Below, in pieces: positions 1 to 9,462 of a stretch of 33,096 nt of DNA. The position numbers and the translations under genes were made by a program. Numbering within the stretch: position 1 is the first letter of the stretch; the number at the start of each line of letters is the position of its first letter. The DNA comes from Willaertia magna (Eukaryota; Heterolobosea; Eutetramitea; Acrasida; Naegleriidae): the NCBI GenBank assembly GCA_902984215.1, contig CADWAF010000497.1, positions 1 through 33,096 of the forward strand. Reading direction: 5' to 3'. The notes under the pieces are model-generated. The model made no database searches, was not told the DNA's origin, and worked only from the letters and a program-made list of their open reading frames with translations.

Positions 1-272
1 CCCAAAAACAAAGTTTAAAAAAATCATCACCCTGTTTACTTTGATAGTAGTACTACTATTTTCTTCATCATCCTTGATTTTAACTTAGCTCAAGAGTTAA
101 TTATTGTTTAATGAAGTTTTCTTGTCATCATACAGAATATTCTTTTTTTTAAAAAACCCTTTTACTTGTAATTTTTAACAACATTACGGATCTATTTCAT
201 CTTCTGTAATATCATCTTCTTCTTTTATAATTTAACTTGTAAAATTTGTAAATTATTATTTAACTTGTAAAA
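1..272. other. Upstream non-coding region of the STE24 gene
   Basis: AT-rich sequence with homopolymeric T and A runs and no open frame that I can support. It ends in an A-rich stretch directly before the ATG at 273, the usual start context in this window. It presumably holds the promoter and 5' leader of the STE24-like gene; no specific regulatory motif was recognised. Confidence 0.5.
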
Positions 273-2217
273 ATGTTACCTCAATTTCTAATTAATTACG
301 TTCATTCTCTTTCTTCTACTTTACAACAACTTCCTCTTCCTTTTTTATTTCTTACTTTATGTACCAATGCAATAGTTTATATTATTGAATTATATCTTGA
401 TTATAGACAATCTAAACTGTTAAAACATGCTAAAATACCCGAAAGATTAGTAGATTACATAGATGAAGAAGAATTTGAAGATATGAAAAATTATGTAAGT
501 TTTTTCATTCACGTTATTAATAAATAATAATTAACAATAATTAATTATAATAATAAATTAGAGTATATTAAGATTAAGTTTTTCCAGATTAGAAAATACT
601 TATGGTTTTATATTAGAATTATTTATTCTTTTAAGTGGTGTATTGACCTGGCTTTATGATTATTCAAAAAAAGTTAATTTCTATTTATTTAATATAAGTG
701 GTGATGATTATATTATTACTTATGGTGTAACTTTTCTGTTTTTTGTTTCAATATTGAGTACAGTTATGAGGGCACCTTTTGAAGTGTATAGATTGTTAGT
801 GATTGATGGAAAGTTTTTTGAAACAAAACAAGAAAGAAAATTACAACAAGAAGAAGAAGATAAGAATAATAATAGTGATAATAATCATCATCTTATTGGT
901 AATGAATGTAATACAATTGCTTTAGAAAATATCTTAAAACGTGAACGTCAATCTGTTTTGGCAAGAATTGCAACAATGAATAGTGAAGTTGAAGATTGTG
1001 ATAATTATAAACAAATGTTATTAGGAGATGAAAAGGAAGAATTAGAAACTACTAATGAAATACAGCTTGAAAACCACAGTAGTGAAAAGGTTAATAATGA
1101 TGAAACACATATCCCAGATGAACATAGTTGTGATACAATTAGTATTTCAACTGGAACTGCCACAGAAGAAAATGAAAATTTTGGAACAATCGTGGTGAAT
1201 TGGTTATTGGATCAAATTAAGATGGGTTTTATTGCAGTTGTAGTTGGTTTACCATTATTATATTTAATTTTATATTTATTATCCATTGGTTCACCAATTC
1301 ATTGGTTATACGTTTGGGTTGGTAGTGTTGCCTTAGCTGTTGGTATTTATGAATTATATCCTATTCTATTAGCTCCAATGTTTAATACATTTTATGGTAT
1401 GTTTTTATTATGATTGTGATTATTTAAAATTATTATTGTAAACTTTAGAATTGCCTGAGGGTTCATTACGTAGAAGTATAGAGAATTTAGCGAAACAAGT
1501 TGGTATTAAGGTTAGTGATATTGTTTATGTAGATGGTTCAAAAAGAAGTGAACATGCTAATGCCTTTATGATTGGAAGTAATGAAAATAAGAAAATTGTT
1601 TTATATGATAATTTATTATCTAAGAATGGTTTAAATTTAACTAACGATGAGATATTAGCTATTTTAGCTCACGAAATTAATCATTACAAACAAAATCGTA
1701 TGTAATACTATATTTCTCTTTATTTTAATCTTTTACAATAATAGATAGTATTAAGGTTATAATGATACAAATGATAACCATGGGTATCTTTTTATTCATT
1801 CTGTCATTTATGATTTACAATGAACATTTCTATTCAAGTTTTGGGTTCACTTTTGTTGATGTAAGTAAGACACTACTTTTTAAATAACAATTAACGCTCT
1901 ATTAGCCAAGTGTTGGATTATGTTTATTTTCATATTTATATCAACCATTCTCAAATGCAGCAATGGTTATTTCAAATCATATTCAAAGAAGTTATGAATA
2001 TCAATGTGATGAATATAGTCAATCTTTAGGTTATGATATGGAAGAACCATTAATTAGAATGCATGTAAATAATGTGTACAATCTTATTGTAGATAAACAC
2101 TACTCCAGATATTACAATGCACATCCAAGTTTATTGGAAAGATTAGAGAACATTAAAAATTATAAAGAGAAAGTGAAAGAAAGAAAAAGATTAGAAAAGA
2201 AACTAAAGGAAAATTAG
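273..2217 (+). CDS. STE24: CAAX prenyl protease 1 (STE24/ZMPSTE24 family, M48 zinc metalloprotease)
   Basis: Spliced exons are 273-494, 562-1396, 1449-1697, 1745-1860 and 1906-2217, giving 577 aa; all four introns (45-67 nt) have GT-AG ends and restore the frame. The family removes the last three residues of prenylated CaaX proteins in the ER membrane. The zinc motif HEINH is at about residues 427-431, preceded by GSKRSEHANAF, which matches the family's GSKRS-HSNAY block. The third zinc ligand is the Glu of YEYQCDEY (about 505), and the tail HPSLLERLENI matches the family's HPPLLERL. Several hydrophobic membrane segments are present. Oddity: about 115 acidic, Asn-rich residues (about 164-280) are inserted between the FVIDGKFF-like and NFGTIVVNWL-like blocks, so the protein is about 100 aa longer than human or yeast homologues. 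The ATG at 273 has an A-rich context. Confidence 0.9.
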
Positions 2218-2386
2218 AAACAAACTATGCAATAACAATACATAAATGATTTTTTCATATAAAGATCCTCGCAAATAAAAAAGTTTATAAAAGGTATATT
2301 GCACATCGCCACTTCAGTTGTCAATGTTTACAAACATGTAAGGATTTTGCTTTAAATAATCAAAAAATTGCCGTCACCAACAACAA

Positions 2387-3976
2387 ATGGATAGCAGTAC
2401 CAATAACAACAGTAACAACAACAATAAACAAAGAGCCTTTAATTATGAAGATTATGAAGTTCAATTTGTTGAAATGATGGAATGCAGTGAAAGTAGAGAA
2501 TTATTTTTAAATTATGTGAAACAATACTCTATTCACGAAATGATAGAATTTTTAAACAAATCACAAGACTATAGAAAGGAAATTGGAATAGCATACGATA
2601 AAAAAGAGATTGATACTTTAACTTTAACCAAATGTGAAATACCAAAGAATTTGAAACATATTGACACCATTTTAACAGAAGCTAAAGAAATTATTAATCA
2701 ATTTATAATGCCTAATGGCAAGTATCCATTAAATGTTAGTTGTCATATTAGAGATAAAACCATTAGAAGATATAATTATTATTCTAATTTTTCATCTAAT
2801 TTATCTGAATATATAATTTCCTTAAATGATGAAAGTGAACAACGAAAAATTTGGAAAGAATTAGTTAACTTATTTGATGACATTGAATGTACAATATTAC
2901 ACGATTTACAATATAACTATTTTTCAAAATTTAAAACTTCAGAAACATTAACTTCTTTTTTAAAAAAGAAGGGACCTGAATTTACAAAATTAATTGCTAT
3001 CAATACTAAAATTGGATTTGGTATAGATATTAGATATAAACCTGAAGATTTTATTACAACTAATCTGTCAGAGAAAGATATTTATTTTGCATTTACTTTA
3101 GCTGAAGATAGCCCAGATTGGACTTTAATTTATGATGATACCCTAAAAATTAATTACAATAATAACAATGACAAAGAAAATAATAAATTGTCAGTTCCAG
3201 TTTTAGGTTTTACATCAAGACATTCTTATGCATTGGGAAATGCAAACCCAAATACAATGAGAATTGGAAAAGTAATTGCTGAATTACCTTTTGATTATAG
3301 AGAGGTATATAGAATGTTTAGCGATAAAGAGTAAGTAGCATTAATTTGCTTTTTTACATATTTATTTTAAAATATTTACAATAAATTTATTGTAAAAAGA
3401 GGGAGGTTAGCTCTGGAAGGTGTAATGTCAGATTGTGAGCTACATAAACATGTACCAGTAAATACTGAAAATAATCCATTATCTTATTCGTATACTAGTT
3501 TTGCCTTAAAACCATTAAAGATTTTAACTGTCAGAGATTTTATTTTAGTTCAAACAACAATTTATGATGAAAAATTAGATTGTATTGTAACTATTGGAAA
3601 ATCTGCACAATATGAAGAACGTAACCCTAAAAAAGGTAGAATATTAGCAAATATATTATATTTTCATTTATTTTATAATATTGGTGAAAATAGAACTAGA
3701 TATATGAATATATTTTATTCTCTTTTAAATTTACCAATGATGACTAATTTCGTTTTTAATTCTATTGTGACACAAAGGTGTAAAACATTAATTTCTGGAA
3801 TGGTAAAAGAGTTAATTCAAAATACAGATAGTACAAGTGGTAAATACAAAGAGAATAGTAATTCGTTTAATGAACTATTTTGTCAATTACAATGTTTAAA
3901 GGAAAATAGTGAGGCTTATCCTGAACGTTCTTGGTATGAAGAGTGGTGTAAATTAAAACAAAAAAATAAATTGTAA
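2387..3976 (+). CDS. RGS domain + START-like lipid-binding domain protein
   Basis: Exons 2387-3330 and 3400-3976 are joined across a 69-nt intron with a GTAAGT donor, giving 506 aa. After an Asn-rich start, residues about 20-130 resemble an RGS domain (regulator of G-protein signalling): a helical segment beginning SRELFLNYVKQYS, and later an AKEIINQFI...YPLNVSCHIRDKTIRR segment like the family's second helical block. RGS domains speed GTP hydrolysis by G-alpha proteins. Residues about 160-480 read like a START domain: RIGKVIAELPFDYREVYRMFSDKE followed by a segment matching the family's Arg-rich 'mf.d...R..l' region, then VRDFILVQ and a C-terminal amphipathic helix. START domains hold lipids. 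The combination suggests a lipid-responsive G-protein regulator; this is inference. The neighbouring P450 ATG is only 53 nt downstream. Confidence 0.65.
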
Positions 3977-4029
3977 TTGCTTCAGTAGTGCATTGTAATC
4001 TTTGAAAAATTGTGAAAATTATAAAAAAA

Positions 4030-5755
4030 ATGGAATATTTCACAGCAGCGCTTGTCGTTTTTTCTTTTCTTATTGTGATAATAATTATTATAATAAAGAA
4101 GAAGAGAAATAATAATCAAATAAAATCGGAATTTAAATCACCGATAGTTGTTGGTAGCTTCGTTCCGGTGCTTGGATGTTCTTTACAATATATTAAAAAT
4201 CCAGCAGATTTTTTAACACAATTACAAAAAGAAAAGAATAATACTATTTATACATTAAAATTAACAAATACTTATTTAACAATGTCAAATTTAAATTGTA
4301 AAAACTTTACAAATCTTTTTTATTTATCAAAGGAAAATACTGTCAGTTTATATCAAGTTTTTAATGATTTCTTTCAAGTGATTTTACCAATAAATTTACA
4401 CAAAATGAAAACTTTTAGTTCAGATGCAATGAAAATGTTGAAAATAAAGAAACACAAAATCTTTCCAAAATTGGATGTTTATATTGATGTCATGTTTGAA
4501 CAGATTAATAAATTTTTTAACAAAGAAATGATTGATGAGGAAGGAGAAGTAGATTTTATGACATTATTGCCAGAATTAGTTTTATTAATTAATGCTTCTT
4601 GTATTGTTGCTAAAGAATTAGGTCAAACTGAATATTCAATTGAGTTAATTAAATTATTTAATGATATGAATAAAGGATTAGAAGGGATTGCTTTGTTTTT
4701 ACCTAAATATTTACAAAAATTAATGCCAAATGTCAGAAAGGCAAAAACATCATTTGAAGTTTATTGATAATATCAATTTTAAAGAAGAGAGAAGAGAATG
4801 ATTTGTTAACAACTACTACTGATTTATTACAAATTTTGTGGGATGAATTAGTTGAAGAATTAAAAAAGAAAAAGGAATATAAAGAAAAAACAAATAAGGA
4901 AATAATGGACAGTATTATTTTAGGAAAAGAGAAAGATTTATTTTATAGTTTAACTGCAAAGCTAATGGTTTCTATATATGCTGGATCAACAGTATTTAAA
5001 TCATCAGCTTATTCTATATTAGCTTTATTAGATAACCCTAATTGCAAGTAAGTTTTAGTATTTTACAATTTATTTTGTTTATTAAGTTTTTTATTTTTAT
5101 TAGAGAAAAAGTAATTGGGGAGATAAATCAAATAATAGATAATTTTAACAATGAATTTAATACTAAGTTGACCAGAAGTAATTGTTTTAAAGATATTCAA
5201 TTTATTTCCTATTTTGTAAAACATTCAAATTATTTATTAAATTGTGTAAAAGAAACCTTAAGAAGATATACTGGTCCAATTGTTTTAAGAAAATTAATGA
5301 AACCAACTGTGATTGAAGAAAATGGAGAGAAATACTTATTAAAACCAGAAAGAAATCATTTACTTGCATTATCACCTTATCTATTCCACCATGATGAAAG
5401 GATTTATCCAGAACCTTTTAAATTCATCCCAGAACGTTTTGAAGAGAATTCAAAGTTTAAAGATTTATCTAATCCATTGATAAATTATAATAATGGATTT
5501 CATGCATTTGGTGCTGGAAATCATGTATGTTTAGGAACTAATGTTGCATACATTGAAAGTTGTGTAATTGTTGGAAAAGTTTTATCTGAATTTGATTTAA
5601 CTTTAAAGAGTGAATTATCTCCACCAGATTATACCATTATTGGAATAGCAAAACCAACCAAACCATGCCTCGTTCTCTACAAGAAAATTAACAACTTCTT
5701 TCATCAACAACAAGTAGATCAAATAAACAATAATCAAGATCACACCAATATTTAA
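4030..5755 (+). CDS. Cytochrome P450, with an apparent frameshift near 4762
   Basis: Microsomal-type P450 monooxygenase of about 557 aa. An N-terminal membrane anchor (hydrophobic Ile/Val run then KKKR) is followed by the I-helix motif AGST, the K-helix ETLRRY (ExxR), PERF, and the heme loop FGAGNHVCLG with the ligand Cys codon at 5528-5530. An intron at 5048-5103 (GTAAGT...TTAG) restores the frame exactly. The first part ends in a TGA at 4765-4767, and the continuation (LIISILKKREEND) is in the -1 frame from 4764. A 26-nt GT-AG intron (4759-4784) could be drawn, but it would delete most of the helix before KKREEND, so an indel, sequencing error or recent inactivation is more likely. The first ATG is at 4030; the substrate cannot be predicted. 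Confidence 0.85.
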
Positions 5756-5766
5756 TCAATAAAAAA

Positions 5767-7483
5767 ATGGACTATTTGGTTGATTCACTTACGAGGGTAC
5801 CTTCTCAAGTGTTAGTTAAGAGTGCAACTAACTTCGGAGAGGAAGCAGCCAAGATATTTGGTACAGTCTTAGAAGAATCATTAAAAAACATGACCGATGA
5901 TATAACAGTATGTTTAAAAGAAGGTTTAAATTCTGCAGAAAAGAAAATCTCTAAAGAACTTGAAAGATTTGGACAAGTTATTAAAGAAACTGGAGTAGAA
6001 GGCTTTACCGAGTGGGGTATCGGAATAGAAAGAGCCTTCTACCATTTAGGACATAAATTAGAGAATGGTTTAAATAACGCAACAAATAGAATATCTTCTC
6101 AATTAGATGTTTCAATAAATAATAATGTAAATGTTATTGAGAAGAGTTTAGAGAAAAATGTAACGTTTTTTACAACAAATTTTTTAAAAGAACAAACAGT
6201 AAATTTTAAAAATAATTTTGTAAAGGAATTAAATATTGTAATGATTAGTTTATTATTAATGGCCATTGGATTTTTTATATTTTGTATTAGTTTTGCTTTT
6301 AATGGGATTTTAGATGTAAAATATTTAACGATTTTAATTTTAATGATCTTAAATGGTTATGCTTTATTTATTTGGAATAATACATTAAATAATAATTTAA
6401 ATAATAATTTAAATAATTTAAAAGGTGATAATTTAAATGATAAATTTACAATACATTATTTAAATAATCCAAATATATTATTATTTATAATTTTAATATT
6501 TGGTTTCTTTTTAGGACAAATTTCTAATGATATATTTTATGAAAATACATTTTTTAATTCATTGATTTATTTAATTATTATTATTTTAACAATTTTATTT
6601 ATTTATAAACTTTTAGTTTTTGAAATTATTAAGAAATGTTATCATTGGTGGAGAGAATTTAATGAATTTTTAGAATTTAAAAAACAATTAAAAAAGAATA
6701 ATGATGATAATAATAATGATAATAGTAGTATGAAAGGAAATGATGATGATAATAATGATAATAGCACTAATAATAATACAAGTAGTAGTAGTGGTATATC
6801 AACATTATCCTCAAATAATAAGGTTACAACATTTACTGGTACAAATACAGAGGTAATTACTCCAACTACTAATATGTTAATAACTAAAAGTACAGAACCA
6901 AGAGATGTTGTTTATTCTACCACTAATACTGGAATAATGGAAAAACCAACAACAACAGTAACACCCATTCAAAATAATAAACTCAACGTAGTTGATAATA
7001 GATCAACATTATCAACAAATACAACAACACTTGATAAAAAGATAATTGAAGAAAGAAGTAATAATGATCCACTTAGTTCAAATAAAAACAAATCAATATT
7101 AGAGAACTTAATTGATACTGAAGTAGATGAAGATTATGAAGATAATGAAGATGATGATAATATTTTACATCAACAATCCTATGAATCCCCTCCTAGCTTA
7201 GTTGTAAATAACAAACCAATTAACAATAATACCACTAACAAGAACAGTTCCCCCTTCATTAGGTTCAATAGGTAAGAGTAATACAGTTAGTTCTTTAAAT
7301 ATAGAGAATGAAGAGAAAGGAGTACTTATTGAAAAGGATGATTGGTTAAATATTTTAACAAAGAAATCTACTTCAATGTCAAAAGAAGAGATGACTGAAG
7401 CTAGAAATGATTTATTATTTAAGAAAATGTTAAGGTCGGACAGTATGCCAAATTTAAATATGAATAGTAGTAATAAGGATTAA
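5767..7483 (+). CDS. Asn-rich multi-pass membrane protein of unknown function (apparent frameshift at 7250-7254)
   Basis: I do not recognise the family. Residues 1-150 are amphipathic and helical, containing VDSLTRVPSQVL, and are followed by four hydrophobic segments between about residues 155 and 290. A long polar tail rich in Asn, Asp, Ser and Thr follows. The first frame stops at 7273-7275. The frame entered by removing one C from the CCCCC run at 7250-7254 stays open for 76 more codons to the TAA at 7481-7483, with coding-like content (EKDDWLNILTKKSTSMSKEE). I tested GT-AG introns around the site and found none of plausible length that joins the frames. The gene therefore probably extends to 7483, with an indel in this copy or assembly. 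The ATG is only 11 nt after the P450 stop. Confidence 0.6.
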
Positions 7484-7626
7484 AATTTGATTATAATTTT
7501 TGTAAATAATAAAATATGAAACACTTCATAAATAATGAAGGTTACCCGTTGTAAACAGAAAATGTAATCCATTACATTACAATAAACAGCCTATAGGAGA
7601 TAAATGTGAAATTTCACAAAAAAAAA
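7484..7626 (+). promoter_or_regulatory. Promoter/leader of the RCC1 gene with two palindromes and an AUG-UGA start-stop
   Basis: The interval contains an 8-bp inverted repeat with a 2-bp spacer (AATGTAATCCATTACATT, 7561-7578) and a perfect 12-bp palindrome (GTGAAATTTCAC, 7606-7617). An ATG at 7604 is followed at once by TGA (ATGTGA, 7604-7609), making a start-stop upstream element 18 nt before the main ATG at 7627. Whether these sequences act in transcription or translation is inference. Confidence 0.35.
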
Positions 7627-8916
7627 ATGTCATTTAAACAATTAATTAAATGTGGAAATTCAAACAATTATAATCGTAGAACAAATAATATAAGAATAGC
7701 TTTTCCTAACTTTATTTCAATTCCTTTCTATCAAAAAGTAATTACCTCCTCTAAAGAAGTAATTAATTCAGTTCATGTTCTTGACAATGAAGAAGGTGAA
7801 GAATTATTTTTAGTTATTAAAACAAATTTAAATAAAATTTATTATTGTGAAAGTAGTACAGAAGATATTAATGATGCAAAGTTTGAATCACAAGAAATGA
7901 AAGAAGTTATTTTAACATTTATTAATGAAAATGAATTTCTTATTGACATGCAATGTTATGGAAGTACTATTTTATATTTAACTAATACAGGAAATGTTTA
8001 TAAACAATTTAACATGTCAAACACATTTGAACAAATACCTGTTACAAACATTAAACAAATTTCACTTGGAAATAGCCACTTCCTTTTTTTAAATAACAAC
8101 AATGAAGTTTTTGCGTGTGGAAATAACAGTTATCAACAAATTGGATTAATTGGTGAGCTTAATGACAATTATTTTATTGGTGATCCAATTAAATTAGATT
8201 TCACAAAATTTTTTGATAATAATAACGAAGAATATATTTTAAAAATTAAAGCAGATTTTCATAAAACTTATTTTATTACAAATAAAGGAAGAGTATTATC
8301 TTGTGGTGAAAATCCAGCTTGTGTTTTAGCTAGACAAGAACCTGAAGGTTATGATGAATGGGAATATACATCAAAAGAGATTGATTGGAGTGAATTAATT
8401 GCTAATGAATTTATTATTGATGTACAACCTGGTTCACTTTTTACATGTTTTTTAACTAAAGATTATCGAGTATTGTTTTTTGGTGTACTTAGAAGTAAAA
8501 CTGAGGATGACAGTTATATTGTGAAGGGATGTGGGGTTGAGTTGAGTTTTACAAAATTATTGATGGCTGGTGACTTTATTAAAAATGTTTATTGTGGGTA
8601 TAATCACATGTTTTTCTTGTCAAATGATAATAGAATTTTATCATTAGGATGTAATGACCATGGTGAATGTGGTATTCCAGGCTTGTCAGATGTTAAGGAA
8701 ATTACTGAGGTATTTCCCTGGAAGAGTGCAGTTGGCATTCCAAAAGATTTAAAGAAATATAAAGTAGATATTTATCTTGATATGTTATATAAATCAGATC
8801 ATTCCTTCATACATATCAAGTTAGAAGAAGTATTTGAAAAGGCTTTACATTATTTTCACAATAATTTATTCAAGTCAACCAAGACCCAACGATTTTCAGA
8901 CATTACCTTCCACTAA
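7627..8916 (+). CDS. RCC1-type beta-propeller protein, BTB domain apparently missing
   Basis: 429-aa protein with repeated RCC1-like blades, for example HFLFLNNNNEVFACGNNSYQ, KGRVLSCGEN and NRILSLGCNDHGECGIPG, each with the Gly/Cys-Gly-x-Asn turn typical of RCC1 repeats. RCC1-like propellers act as guanine-nucleotide exchange factors or as protein-binding platforms; here the partner is unknown. The last residues, RFSDITFH, read like the first strand of a BTB/POZ domain (F-S-D-V/I-T-F), which follows RCC1 repeats in many proteins, but the frame ends there with TAA. Upstream of the chosen ATG the frame runs on only to non-ATG codons; the ATG at 7627 follows ten A residues, the usual context here. 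Confidence 0.8.
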   Translation: MSFKQLIKCGNSNNYNRRTNNIRIAFPNFISIPFYQKVITSSKEVINSVHVLDNEEGEELFLVIKTNLNKIYYCESSTEDINDAKFESQEMKEVILTFINENEFLIDMQCYGSTILYLTNTGNVYKQFNMSNTFEQIPVTNIKQISLGNSHFLFLNNNNEVFACGNNSYQQIGLIGELNDNYFIGDPIKLDFTKFFDNNNEEYILKIKADFHKTYFITNKGRVLSCGENPACVLARQEPEGYDEWEYTSKEIDWSELIANEFIIDVQPGSLFTCFLTKDYRVLFFGVLRSKTEDDSYIVKGCGVELSFTKLLMAGDFIKNVYCGYNHMFFLSNDNRILSLGCNDHGECGIPGLSDVKEITEVFPWKSAVGIPKDLKKYKVDIYLDMLYKSDHSFIHIKLEEVFEKALHYFHNNLFKSTKTQRFSDITFH

Positions 8917-8972
8917 GTAACCAGAATAAAATTAACAAGTTTATAAAATTACAGGATAACACTTAATAAAAA

Positions 8973-9455
8973 ATGGGTTCAACTAATATTTTTGTAGATT
9001 CACTTCAAACGGAACTGGATAACTTGATAATGGAGTACGGAATTGCATACAATAGTTTTAGAAAAGAAGGGGTAGTTGGAGAGAAACAGTTAAGGTTAAT
9101 TAATATTACTATCCTTGGATTGTATGGTGCTCTTGCAGTGTTACTTCCAACATTAATTAGAGTTTTATTAGGAGGATTTATTTACGAGGAAGAGGCTTCT
9201 AGAATTGCGAATGAATTTGTAATGATGAGTGGTGCTCTTTCCTTAGTATTAGCTTTACTCTTGCATTGCAGTAAACGATGGGATTCTGGGGCAACAAAAG
9301 ATTTGCGTAACGTTGTTTCCTTTGGATACTTTTTGATAGCAATAATTACTGCTATTTCTTACTATTTTGGTGGGAATTTTATAATGTTTTTGGTGGCTTT
9401 ACTATGTGGAACAATAGGATACGTTTCTGCTAAACAAAACAACTTAGTTCAATAA
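8973..9455 (+). CDS. Small four-helix membrane protein, function unknown
   Basis: A 160-aa intronless protein. A soluble N-terminus of about 45 residues, probably helical, is followed by four hydrophobic segments: INITILGLYGALAVLLPTLI, a stretch ending LSLVLALLLHC, VVSFGYFLIAIITAISYYF, and FIMFLVALLCGTIGYVSA. No signal peptide and no known motif were recognised. The ATG follows an A run and lies 56 nt after the RCC1 stop. Its TAA lies inside a 12-bp palindrome that also contains the stop codon of the convergent AIR9 gene. Confidence 0.7.
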   Translation: MGSTNIFVDSLQTELDNLIMEYGIAYNSFRKEGVVGEKQLRLINITILGLYGALAVLLPTLIRVLLGGFIYEEEASRIANEFVMMSGALSLVLALLLHCSKRWDSGATKDLRNVVSFGYFLIAIITAISYYFGGNFIMFLVALLCGTIGYVSAKQNNLVQ

Positions 9456-9462
9456 ATTTATT
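9451..9462. terminator. Shared palindromic poly(A)-signal candidate AATAAATTTATT
   Basis: This 12-bp perfect palindrome gives AATAAA on both strands. It contains the TAA of the small membrane protein (9453-9455, plus) and the TAA of AIR9 (9460-9458, minus). Two bases separate the stop codons of the convergent genes. AATAAA is the canonical poly(A) signal of many eukaryotes; use on both strands here is inference. Confidence 0.4.

Noticed and set aside
4759..4784. 26-nt GT-AG intron in the P450 gene
   Set aside because: It restores the frame but is much shorter than all other introns here and would delete the helix residues expected before KKREEND.
7204..7290. Introns that might explain the frame change in the membrane-protein gene
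   Set aside because: Donor/acceptor pairs here either fail the phase or leave only 19 nt; a one-base indel in the CCCCC run is simpler.
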